Positions 24,801 through 32,300 of a stretch of 64,000 bases of DNA are shown here, piece by piece. Positions within the stretch are counted from its first letter, which is position 1. Each line of letters starts with the position of its first letter. The stretch is from Bactericera cockerelli. Lineage: Eukaryota > Arthropoda > Insecta > Hemiptera > Triozidae. The DNA lies in the NCBI GenBank assembly GCA_024516035.1, contig CM044956.1, positions 8,915,997 to 8,979,996 on the forward strand, given 5' to 3'. The notes below the pieces were generated by a model. The model searched no databases. It was not told where the DNA came from and saw nothing but the letters and a program-made list of their open reading frames with translations. A program made the position numbers and the translations under genes.

Positions 24801-26635
24801 TTTCAGACCTAGTTAGAAGATTAAAGAGGAAGAAACCATTTGATTTAGTATAAATTACTTTTATACTTCGTAACGGTACAGCGCAAAATGTAACCACCTC
24901 AACTAGACTTAAGAATATTTATGTTTATGTACATATATTTTACTTTTTACTATAACCTTTTTAGAATAAAATTGCTTATTAGATTTAATCTAGATTGTAA
25001 TGTATCAATAAATGCCCAAAGTGGGATTTATATTGAAAAAAAAAAAAAAAAAAAAAAAAAAAGCAAAATTAATAGACAAAATTCAGATCACTAGTCTAGA
25101 TTTAGTCCATGGAGGTATAAAAAAAAAGTCCATTAATTTTGCCCTAATTCAATTTATAAGTATTGGTAAATGGATTTCTCTGTAATAAGTATAGGTTTAT
25201 TTCTTGAGTTATTAGCTTTTAATGCAACTATGCTTCAAAGAACACACCAAGTTACATGTAATGTCTTTGTATACTTTTGCTAATTGTAACCATTGCTCTA
25301 GAGTTTTTTTTTTTTTTTTTTTTTTTTACTTTTTATTACCTACCTATAAGGTATAGAAAGTATTGTTTTTTTTTTTTAAGCAATGCATGGATATTTCCAC
25401 CTTTAATATGCAGGTTAATGACCTCAATATTGGAATTGAGAGTCATGTCTGCCTGTGTTACTTGCATGCAAATTTCTTAGTATGATTTCTTGGGTAGTAT
25501 TTCATCCATCACTAGTTAAAAAAGTGGGGTTTTAAACTCTGGTTAATTCAATAACACTGAAACTGTCAGGTATGATATAATAACTAACAAAACCACTTCT
25601 CACCAGTTCACATGGATGACAACAATTTCAATTGGCAGAATAGTTTTAATGTCAAAGTTAAACAGGGCTTTGATTTCCAGCTTTTCCAGTTTCCACTTCT
25701 GTTCTTTCTCCCTCTGCTCTCTCTCTATCACTGCCACGGGGATTCCTCCGGATGTCAACTTCTTGTTTTTATCATCTCTGATACCTGTGGATAAAACAAA
25801 ATTTCACAGTTTATTATTAACTTAATTGTTTAGTTTTCAGTTTGTGTTAAGAGTGTTGAGACACTATTATTCAAACTTGATATTTTATTTATTTACTGCA
25901 AGAGTATAATTTAGAGGCAACTATTCAGTACACTAGGGACAGAATTAATAGACATTTTTGTTAGAACTCTATATACTTAAGTCTAGATTTGCATCATTTT
26001 AAATATGGAAACTATGTAATACTTTGAGTCCAAACTTGTGATCTTAATTTTGTTTATTATTTTTACCCTAAGATAAAGTTCAAACTAGAATCTATGTACA
26101 ATAGGTATCAATGTATAAAATATTTGATCAAGATTAGTTTTAAATAGTCCACAATTTGCCGAAGCTTAGGAAACAAACCACCAACCTTCAGATTTCAAGT
26201 CTGCAACAGGTCTTATTGATTGAGCAACTCAGGTTAGTTTTATTGCCTACCTTAATAGCTCAACAGTTAAGGGAGTTAAGGCACATCTTTTTTTCTGAAT
26301 GATTTATGATACACACAGTGTGATAGATGGTCAGAGTGAATTTTCTTGACTTTCTGCTATTTTTGAGCTGGTATAAATCATGAGAATCTCAACCAAGTCC
26401 TTTAGGTATTCAAAAGAAGAAGAAAGAACCAACCTGTCCATTCTGCTTTAGCCTGGTCCTTGTAACGTTGCTTCTCGCCTTCACTCAGTTCATCATAATA
26501 TGGCTTGCAGAGAACATACAGATCCTCGTCAAATGGATATTTAAATTTTCTTTTGTGTTGGGCTTCCATTTGTTCCCTCATTTCATTCATGAAAACAACC
26601 ATAGGTGTTGGCTTATTTCTTCCTTTAGGAGGCAT
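12841..26635 (-). CDS. mael: Maelstrom (HMG box plus MAEL domain)
   Basis: Family role: Maelstrom acts in germline nuage and nucleus in piRNA-guided transposon silencing. Seven coding exons, 5' to 3': 26635-26434, 25784-25604, 19758-19518, 18761-18632, 16884-16700, 14590-14392, 12965-12841. They join in frame to 420 aa, close to the usual family length. Exon 1 starts MPPKGRNKPTPMVVFMNEM and is the HMG box (about 1-68). Exons 3-6 form the MAEL domain with its RNase H-like fold (about 128-345), recognisable by VNWFCKVHENYFVPAEVALA, FSLRDGLIDTYHCF, and CSLSRCISWVYIICDQ with GKHMPHN. The C-terminus is acidic (HAEDDEEE). Oddities: a whole Jockey-type LINE sits in antisense orientation in what is now intron 2, leaving a truncated duplicate of exon 2 at 20404-20578. 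The exon 5 donor is tandemly repeated five times. Confidence 0.93.
14050..14268 (-). mobile_element. SINE-A copy
   Basis: Minus-strand tRNA-like head (gtcctggtagctcagtgg), B box gggttcgaaaccc, standard A body and a (TTA)n tail at the left edge. It lies in the last Maelstrom intron. Confidence 0.8.
14675..15057. repeat. Two tandem copies of a unit of about 188 bp
   Basis: The block beginning ccagatttctcttgta at about 14680 recurs at about 14868. Both copies end tcacattgcttaggaagcaa. Copies differ at few sites. No coding content. Confidence 0.8.
15440..15555 (+). mobile_element. SINE-D 3' fragment
   Basis: Contains the D 3' portion (catactacgggatggcaggc, aagcgtctatagtagctcc, tgtttcatggctacgaaata), ending aaggctgtgaaatac and a T-rich stretch. 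The tRNA-like head is missing. Confidence 0.6.
15585..16340. repeat. Tandem array, about 110-bp unit, seven copies
   Basis: Starts near 15588, 15697, 15809, 15919, 16029, 16137 and 16249. Each unit contains ataattcggcccataatttc, accatcttggagagaaag and agatcaaacagactg, then a gatagtgtccactt block. The last unit ends in the target duplication of the adjacent SINE-C. Confidence 0.85.
16341..16597 (-). mobile_element. SINE-C copy with (TAA)n tail and target duplication
   Basis: Body reads as the reverse of the C copy at 42095 (gaagcagcgaccagtggcag, atgagtagctg, cctcgtgagg), with a (TAA)n tail at its left end. It is flanked by actgcYctggactcacct on both sides (about 16324-16341 and 16592-16609), a probable target-site duplication. 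The tRNA-like head is degraded (cgctaggcattgcac). Confidence 0.65.
16598..16712 (-). repeat. Minisatellite repeating the 5' splice site of Maelstrom exon 5
   Basis: Five perfect 23-bp units. On the minus strand each contains TTGCAAG|GTGAGTCC. Possible exon ends fall at 16700, 16677, 16654, 16631 and 16608. Only the first keeps the reading frame, because the unit downstream of it reads GTG AGT CCA GAG TAG. A sixth GTGAGT copy lies beyond the SINE-C at about 16334. Confidence 0.9.
16990..17855. mobile_element. Fold-back element with TA target duplication
   Basis: Ends are CAGGGTGGGGCAAAAGTC and its reverse complement, flanked by TA. The arms 16990-17282 and about 17560-17855 are near-perfect inverted repeats. 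The centre (17283-17560) has its own inverted ends (aaagtctggaaacccctgaa) and repeats the ggcccccatgtcggggcc block. A non-autonomous Tc1/mariner-type MITE complex is likely. No transposase is present. Confidence 0.8.
18024..18170 (+). repeat. Family X repeat
   Basis: Contains agggtggcgtcattgtgaac, gactcagcacttctaccact, and a ggtctgctccctgtttata end. It is inserted in the AT minisatellite. Confidence 0.65.
18437..18612 (-). mobile_element. SINE-A copy
   Basis: B box reads gggtttcgaacccg on the plus strand, with the A body (aagcccaaaacttattatta, taatattt-type tail). It ends only about 20 bp from the Maelstrom exon 4 donor at 18631/18632. Confidence 0.75.
18838..19012 (-). mobile_element. SINE-A copy
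   Basis: Body cagtaagcccaagacttatt and head ggctgggtttcgaacccacg. The head is shortened at its 5' end (stops within gagctactgggac). Confidence 0.75.
19040..19445 (-). repeat. Degraded SINE-C fragments
   Basis: About 19040-19165 carries C body fragments (atgggtccctgatcacatca, ctcatttttcctcacaagg, gttgagattcaaacccagg). About 19370-19445 carries a head fragment (cacttggccatggtgactac). Diverged and low confidence. Confidence 0.4.
19867..20578. repeat. Left copy of a 712-bp direct repeat flanking the LINE
   Basis: Nearly identical to 25063-25778. Visible differences are few: homopolymer length near 19930 and 20105, and caaattac versus caagttac. It starts at gcaaaattaatagac and ends at atcatctc, exactly where the LINE 5' end begins. 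It contains part of Maelstrom intron 2, the exon 2 donor and 175 nt of exon 2. Confidence 0.95.
20404..20578 (-). pseudogene. Truncated duplicate of Maelstrom exon 2 (ghost exon)
   Basis: Carries the exon 2 sequence (DDKNKKLTSGGIPVAVIERE onward) and its donor, but lacks the first 6 nt of the exon and the native acceptor, which are replaced by the LINE 5' end. It should be skipped unless a cryptic acceptor in antisense LINE sequence is used. Confidence 0.9.
20862..22193 (+). CDS. LINE ORF1 (Gag-like, zinc-knuckle protein)
   Basis: 443 aa from the first ATG (MPDHTMAAIGG); the frame is open upstream to 20778 but without an ATG. It is a nucleic-acid binding protein that packages the element RNA. 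Seen: a basic stretch (about 105-140), a PRE_C2HC-like region (about 205-285), and three CCHC knuckles: CKNCQEFSHTKNHC (CX2CX4HX4C), CVKCAQGHLTAHC (CX2CX3HX4C) and CANCGGDHPASYRGC (CX2CX3HX6C). The C-terminus looks coiled-coil (KDLKIEILNMKERVEKIE). The stop overlaps the ORF2 start. Confidence 0.9.
   Translation: MPDHTMAAIGGPSNEANTQAAANTSHAQALEALRSFFNAWTFPPGSEPLQQAIRQLLQSFENCMSEKVVAVATLSTESKSSQVTVKPLYETDEEELHTETNWILQEKKQKKRTSGQQNANKKGKNWTRPEDRKPPPIFVDKPGKISSLTNIVNTEIGPENYTTKIVDNNKVKINLEDGESYRKTVQILQKENLMFHTYENKQTRPIRVMAKGLDYTTEPEEIIEYLTRKGFKIIKADAKFSAKEKKPLNMFILSFDNSENIDSIYRIPEILRQIVQICPMKGSKIIPQCKNCQEFSHTKNHCNKKPRCVKCAQGHLTAHCNKSSEARAKCANCGGDHPASYRGCMVARELQKRKNMQSKNIRASFLPSKQENIVRPPQGQKEPLRAVQRGVSYAKVVGSQTSQSDIQLILAGIKDLKIEILNMKERVEKIENRSKPGPKPKKS
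22190..24853 (+). CDS. LINE ORF2 (endonuclease and reverse transcriptase)
   Basis: 887 aa. The AP-like endonuclease is at the N-terminus: LAWNANGL, ISETHMTDQHF, IGGDFNAKHLHWGSR and SDHSAIVL. The reverse transcriptase is central: KSPGYDLITGQVLK, YRPISLLPVLSKLFEKLL, FLDVTKAFDKVWHEGL, GVPQGSVLGPVLYLLYTSDMP, the catalytic FADDTAFL, and KYLGMTLDAKLKWKEH. The C-terminal region matches the Jockey layout with no RNase H domain seen. The start ATG overlaps the ORF1 TGA (ATGA), suggesting termination-reinitiation. No stops or frameshifts. Confidence 0.95.
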   Translation: MKSISILAWNANGLIARKNELQVILELNNIDVCLISETHMTDQHFCQIKGYTFYHTIHPSNNARGGSGIFIKEHLKHHEDLKFQTESIQLASIAVHTMQAPITIASIYCPPGKRLTENDLNQIFKEIGNRFIIGGDFNAKHLHWGSRMTTERGKILFKTLKENNGDYVSTGKPTYWPTDPQKIPDLIDFFIYKNISANYMKIDEHLDLCSDHSAIVLTISENIITKPNNPVLVNKRTDWDSFKINLSKRITLNSPLETEDQIDQALEDLVDAIQKSAWDNTPQVSKKLHGINYPKEIVTLIKEKRRARKKWQNTRYPLHKTIYNKLSEKVRKEIQDLKKESINTFLSELSPDQNSDYSLWKAIKPLKRPINQSPPLRDSEGKWIRDNNNKCQLFAKYLSKIFNPNEPDSNEQPLPHMLYQEEDYYIPCITVRELQRTIDKEINPKKSPGYDLITGQVLKELPRKACVRITQIINAAFKIQYVPQLWKIAEVIMIQKPGQQPEELKSYRPISLLPVLSKLFEKLLYKRLTSVIFDKKLIPDHQFGFRTKHSTIEQVHRLVHLIEKSIEEKKVCSAVFLDVTKAFDKVWHEGLKFKLKKMLPEKLAKILESYLSNRYFRIKHEDAYSELQEICAGVPQGSVLGPVLYLLYTSDMPEEEENTIATFADDTAFLVVGDNTEETSSELNQTLSRFQRWTSKWRIRLNDSKSVHVDFTNRNQPYIPIYINNKIIPFSNQAKYLGMTLDAKLKWKEHVKKKRTQLDMKYNKMKWLMGRYSPLPIENKLLLYNQVLKPVWTYGIQLWGCTSASNRLIIERFQNKVLRDIVNAPWYIRNNLLHRDLGVESVRETMQIYASKHQQRLEVHENIEAVHLLNVSDLVRRLKRKKPFDLV
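25063..25778. repeat. Right copy of the LINE-flanking direct repeat
   Basis: Begins directly after the LINE poly(A) and ends at atcatctc, 6 nt inside Maelstrom exon 2 (25604-25784). This side keeps the native acceptor (tttatccacag) and the duplicated donor, so it carries the intact exon. Confidence 0.95.
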
Positions 26636-28054
26636 GATGAGATGTAATGTATGTACTTGAGGGTTTGTCAAGAACTTTTAGAACTTTTTCTGGTCTGAAA
26701 CAAAAGTCATGAAATGTGCTTTAGGTCTAAAAACTAAATAATAAACAAAACTGAAAAATCCAAACAATAAACTTCAATTAAAACAATAAACTTGAATTAA
26801 AATATAAAGATGGTAAATACAGGTAAAAGAGAATGGTGTCCAGAACCTGGACCACCAAGAATCTAAAAAAAAACTGCAGACACAAGTAAATGTGGCTAGA
26901 AACTCTACTAGATTCTGTACGTGCCTGACTAGGAATAAACAATGACAGCCTGGCTAGTGAGTTTCATTTAAAAGTGATAAGGGAAAGGATGTTTGGATAG
27001 TCTTGCTCTTAATAACAAAACTATCTGATAGTCTGCACTCTTCAAACTAACAATTCTCCCTAGGATAGGGAGAGATTCTGTGCTCCTTACTAAATGCATA
27101 ATCTGCATTTACAATGCAAACAGCAAACTCTTCAGTTTTTAAACCAAACACTCAATGTGTATTCTTCAGTTCTTTGTTGTTGTTACCAGCTTGGCTGTGG
27201 CTCGGGGGAGTGATGGTCTAAAGCCAACTTTAAGTGGAAAAGTTGGCTTGTTCTGAAGCACATATTTCTATGTGTGATCAACCAAGGTAAGAATTATGGC
27301 TATTTATTTGTAAGCCATTAAACTCTTGGAATACTGCAAGCTAGCCTTGCTTGTTGGAGTTACCTAGTGTGTTCTCTGTTTACAGTCCTCTAGCAAGACA
27401 CTGGTCTTCTCCCTGTGTAATATCCCCCAGCCAGACCCTTCAGTTTTTTAATAATTTCTCTTAAGATGTCAATACTCATCAGTGTCAACTCTGCAGTGAT
27501 GTCCCTGGTTCTCTCACATTGCTGAACTTGGACCAAACCAAAGAGAACTAGCAAATACTCGGGAGAGACTGAAGTATTTACTGGAAAAAATAATTTTGAA
27601 AGTAACCCAAGTCTTAAGGTATGTTCCATACAAGTTTAGCTTACCAAGTTTGAGGTCTCACTTTTCTGAGAAGTACCTGTCACACATTCAATAAAAGTGC
27701 TAACTGATAAGTTAATAATGTAGAGTGACAAGTGCTGTCTACTGTCAACAGTTGGCGAGTTAGCAGATAGTCAGCATTTTAATGATTGAAATCACTCAAG
27801 GCAGGTAGGTACTCAACTCAAACTCAAAATTCAACACTTTATTTTATTATTCAAATGAGTTCAACAGGAAAGACAACAAATTGGTACAACTCGTGATAAA
27901 TGTGTGATGAACACGATTTTAAACACGCCTGGTAAATACTCTAGTTATGCAATGTGCGATGCACTTATGTTTCCTGAGAATTTACTTACCATTACGTTAA
28001 ACATATACTTCTAAGGTCTTAATTTGAGTAGGTTCACATTCAATGAAAAATAAT

Positions 28055-28232
28055 AATATCGCCACTGCCAGAGTGGCTGACTAGGATTCGGTGGTCCCGG
28101 TGATCCAGCAGTAAACCCAAGACGAATTATTATGACGGTTTCAAAATCACAAATATGATGCTAAGTTGTCATGTCCCAGCTGAGTTTGGAACCCGTGTCC
28201 TCTGGTATACCAGATCGACGATGTCTTGACCA
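28055..28232 (-). mobile_element. SINE-A copy, diverged
   Basis: Body agcagtaaacccaagacgaa, head ctgagtttggaacccgtgtc, and ataatatcgcc tail at the left. Confidence 0.65.
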
Positions 28233-28879
28233 TTGAACATGAGAGAAGAATTTTTTTCAAATCAAACAAGGAAGGAAAAAAAATATACCTCCTGGTGTAC
28301 CTTTGTGTAGGTAAATAAAGTTATATATTTTAAGATAGATACGTACAGTATTTTAATTTAAATATTTATAATATAAGGATGAGAAGATAATATATATTAT
28401 GTAGTAGGAAACTGTGACTAGGAGACGAAACAACAAAATGACTCCTTTGTTCCAGAAAGCATTTTCATAATCCCCAAAACTCTCTTTCAAGCGTCAAATT
28501 TAAAAAAAAAAAAAATATTTCAACCGTCAAATTTCGTTCAAATAAACTTATCAGAGTGTGTTGTTTGGCAGTCAAAAGTGCGATTAGGGGATTATGATAG
28601 TGGGAGTGCTTTATGGAATGAGGAACAGATACCAGTTGTAAACGGTCTAGCCCTTTACTTTTTCCCACCCGGCTGGGAATCGAACCCTAACCTCATCATA
28701 ACGTTTGGATAAATTTCAAAGGCATTAGAAAAATAGGAGGTATGCATTCCATTAGAGCTTTTTCAATGGTTTAGAAACTTTAGAATTTAGACGTTCAGAA
28801 GCTTATTAATATAAACATTTAGTCTAGAATAGTCTCGATACATCAGAAGATGATCTATTTCATCTATTACAATATTTAC

Positions 28880-29080
28880 AATTGAATCACTCCGATTTTC
28901 TGCAGGTCACACTGCTCTCAAATTAACCTCACCCAGCCTGAGCGGTACCGGTAATAACCAGCATCAAGAGGGTTTTAATTTGAATGGTCACCCATCCAAC
29001 TCTTAACCTCGATGGCCGTTGCTTAGTTTCAGTAACAGAACGAGAACTGGTATTCGAAGTGCCATCGACGCTGTCTTTTC
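28880..29080 (-). mobile_element. SINE-H copy (5S-headed), 3' truncated
   Basis: Minus strand: agcgtcgatggcacttcgaa, a degenerate 5S segment (ttaagagttggatgggtgac), then ggtaccgctcaggctgggtg core. It lacks the tail. Confidence 0.7.
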
Positions 29081-29315
29081 AATTGGATCCCTGAAGACAC
29101 AGATATCCGGTACCCGTAAAGAAAGATCATTTGGTGGGTAGACGGATGTTTTTTTTTATGGCTTTAACGGCAGGATTCTCACACTGTGAGCTCTTCCACC
29201 CAACCGAGTATTAGCTGTTATCACTTTGTTACGTGACAGGTGTCAGGCATTACGAGTTCTCCAATAATTATTCCTCCATGGTTTGAGGCCGGTTTTAGTT
29301 TACATAGCACTGGTT

Positions 29316-32300
29316 TCAACCAGACGGAACTTTCTGTACGGTTGGTTCGTCGTCCCAATCGATGTTGTCGAACTCCTTGGGATCCACGGGAGGCAGGTAG
29401 TCGTTGCAGGTCGGGAATTCCTTGGGCACAGGGACGAAATCCTTTCGCTCCCCCACTTGAAACAGTTTGTTCATCCCCGTCTCTGTGTGGAACGCGAAGT
29501 GGCAGTGCAGGATCCAAATGCCTGCGAAAAAAACAAGAGGTAAACACAGGTAAGAAGATGTTATATTTGTGTTCATCACAAGATTTTTATCTTTTGAAGG
29601 TGGGTATACCGTATACCCTCATTATTTGTTGAAGATGTTTATTTGTAAAATTAAATACATGGAAACTTTAAAAAAAGAAAAGAAAAAAAAAGAGTGACGA
29701 GAGAATCGGGGTTCAGTGCCAGAGAATTCCTAAGGCATTAAATTCTCCCCGGATTACAAGTGTAAATGTAAATTAAAATAATTCTGTTCTATATTTTTTG
29801 TATACATATATTTTAAAGTATTTTTAAAGGTAGCATATGGATGCGTTGGTTCGAATCCCACCCAGTGCATGAATGTTTCCTCATTCATTTGACTTTGAGA
29901 CCACACAATAATAAGAATCTGACGGTTAGGTGGAAGAAAATGCTTTGAGCATTAACCTCGCGTGGTGGTTACCTTCCACTAAAGAGTGTTATTATTATTA
30001 CTTTGAGGAGTCTGATGATAGTCTAGGTTAGGTCATGTTTTATTCTAATTGTTTACTATTAACTTACTTTAGTTAGTAACTCATCACTTATTTATGTATT
30101 ATGTACATCTTTTCACCAACTTAGCTAACCATCAATACTATTCAAACCAACATTAGTAGCTAGCATACAGTGCACTACTATACATCTGAAAATATTTAGT
30201 CATTTATCAATCACCTAGTTGCTGAAAAGATTTTATTCTGAACGCAACATTAAAATCTTATTAAAAATATTTGTACTTTAAAAAACCCTTGTAATTTCAG
30301 AACGCCACGAGTCCCATTACTCACCAGGATTATTGAAGAGAATTCGCACCACCGTGTACCCATTGGGCGGGATGGTCACCGTGTCTTTGATGCAGGGTTT
30401 GGGCCGGATTTTGGTCGCCAAATCGGCGCCTTCCCTGGCGAGCCTCTCCTTCAGTTTGGTGATGAAGTCTTGCCGCTCCTGGTTCGCCGGGATGACTCCT
30501 TGTTCTATGACGTAGATGTCTGTGCCGTGCAGGTGCATGGGATGCTCGAAGATGGATTTTGGGCCCACTTTTTGAAGGAGGAGGAGGAGGAAAGATTGAA
30601 CAGGTTAACATTATTATTATAATATTATGCTTTATTAGGAGGTCAGAGTACAATGTTAACAGTATAAAATTAAGAAAAAATAAACGAATGACAAAATAAA
30701 TAAGTAAAAAAGAAAATAACACTAATGTCCTACCTAAAGGGCGGGGTTGTTGCCGATTAAGAATTAAGATATTCTTATTAGAAGCGCGCGATTAGCGACC
30801 ACTAACTACTCGCTTGCCAAGCGGAAGTGCCAACAAAAATTTGTATTCTTAATTTGGTTACAATTGTTTGTAAGGGATACCTTCCGGTGCGCTCGTGTTG
30901 ACCCAGCACCTAAATGGGAAGTATTGTGTCACTTCTCGCCCATCAGAGGGGAGGCATACTACGGGATGGGCAGTGTGCAACACAGACCACAAGCGTCTAC
31001 AGTAGCTCCTGTTTCATGGCTACGAAATAAAAACGGCTGTGAAATATTCATCTTTAAAAAAATAAAAATTAAATAATACAACGGCCAACTTTATGCCATT
31101 CAACTTTGAAGTTGGTAGAGCAAATTGTTCTGTACGAATTTGTTGTGCACAAAAAGTTAGTGTCTGTTTGAAATCTTCTCGCGCGAGCATCGATTTTCTC
31201 CTGTATCTGCTCGCTCGTGTATGCCTAGCTCCTTTACAGAAAGTCTTAATAACCATCGAGGAAGTAATGAAGAACTCGGTATTTTCAGGGGTAATGAACC
31301 TGTCTCATAAAATTGGCCATTTTGTATACCTATAGCTAGAACGTAGAGGAAATCACAACAATAAATCAATTTTTTTTTTTTTTACATGCTTCTGAAGTTA
31401 ATTTTATTACGGTAGCCATATTGGATAGTTTCTCATGTGACAGGTTTGAGACATTACGAGTACTCCATTGCTTATTGCTCCATGTTAACTAATGAGACTT
31501 AAGGGTGGAATTAATAGACGTTTTTGTAATACCTCTGTGGCGCTAAGTCACGGATTGCGTACTGTGTAGAATAGGGAAAACCGACACTTACCAACGACTT
31601 AAGTTATTGATGTTGTCTATTAATTCCGCCCTTAATATACATAAACTTAGGGCGGAATTAATAGACAACATCAATAACTTAAGTCGTTGGTAAGTGTCGG
31701 TTTTCCCTATCTTACACAGTACGCAATCCGTGACTTAGCGCCACAGAGGTATTACAAAAACGTCTATTAATTCCGCCCTAAATATACATAACTTAAAATA
31801 GAAATAAAAACAGGTAGTAAAAGAACACAACTTACACCAATCGACAAAGATGATCGTTGCGGTATCGTTCAGCTTGACTTTGACGATATCTGTGCACTCA
31901 CAGAGCGACAAATTCTTGCTGGCGATCTGGTCAGCATTGTTGCCACACTTGGAGAGATCGGTTGGGCACACCAGATCCTTGGGCAGGGGCAGGTCTTGAG
32001 GCAGGACGGGGAAAGGGGGCATCATGAAAGTGACGTTGTTCATCAGATGCGTCTTCAGCACGTTCGGAGAGGACTCTGTAAGAGGTGTTTTTTTTTTTTA
32101 CTTTCGAAAGATTTTTCTTCATACAAATACTTTTCATCTGCATCAATAAATTTAATTATAAAGAAATAACTTTAATTGACTAAAAATTAAAATATGGCAA
32201 GTTTAAGTGACCCTATTATGCAAAGCATTTTAAATAAGTACTTTCTTTATTCATTCAAAATACAATTTGATATAACAATATAATATATACCTAAATATAT

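Larger units (their letters stand above)
20579..25062 (+). mobile_element. Full-length Jockey-type non-LTR retrotransposon
   Basis: About 4.48 kb: a 5' UTR starting agtctcaagtcagcagtg (Jockey elements often start with an AGTC-like motif and use an internal Pol II promoter), ORF1, ORF2 overlapping by ATGA, a short 3' UTR and a poly(A) run (25036-25062). Both ORFs are open with all expected motifs. The near-identical flanking repeats indicate a recent insertion. It is antisense to Maelstrom. Confidence 0.93.
26636..29315. other. Intergenic region between Maelstrom 5' end and laccase 3' end
   Basis: No credible protein gene. It contains the Maelstrom 5' flank, a family X-like fragment (about 27360-27440), a SINE-A (28055-28232), a SINE-H (28880-29080) and the laccase 3' flank. 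Short ORFs here lack family motifs. Confidence 0.6.

Noticed and set aside
19867..25778. Simple assembly duplication as the explanation for the LINE-flanking repeats
   Set aside because: Not excluded, but the repeat edges coincide exactly with the LINE 5' end and poly(A) tail. That favours a biological target duplication; long reads would decide.
27390..27629. 79-aa minus-strand ORF between Maelstrom and laccase
   Set aside because: Overlaps repeat-like sequence (family X words) and shows no domain or splice context.
29240..29632. Plus-strand ORFs of 86-130 aa opposite the laccase last exon
   Set aside because: Antisense shadows of the conserved HCHFAFH exon.
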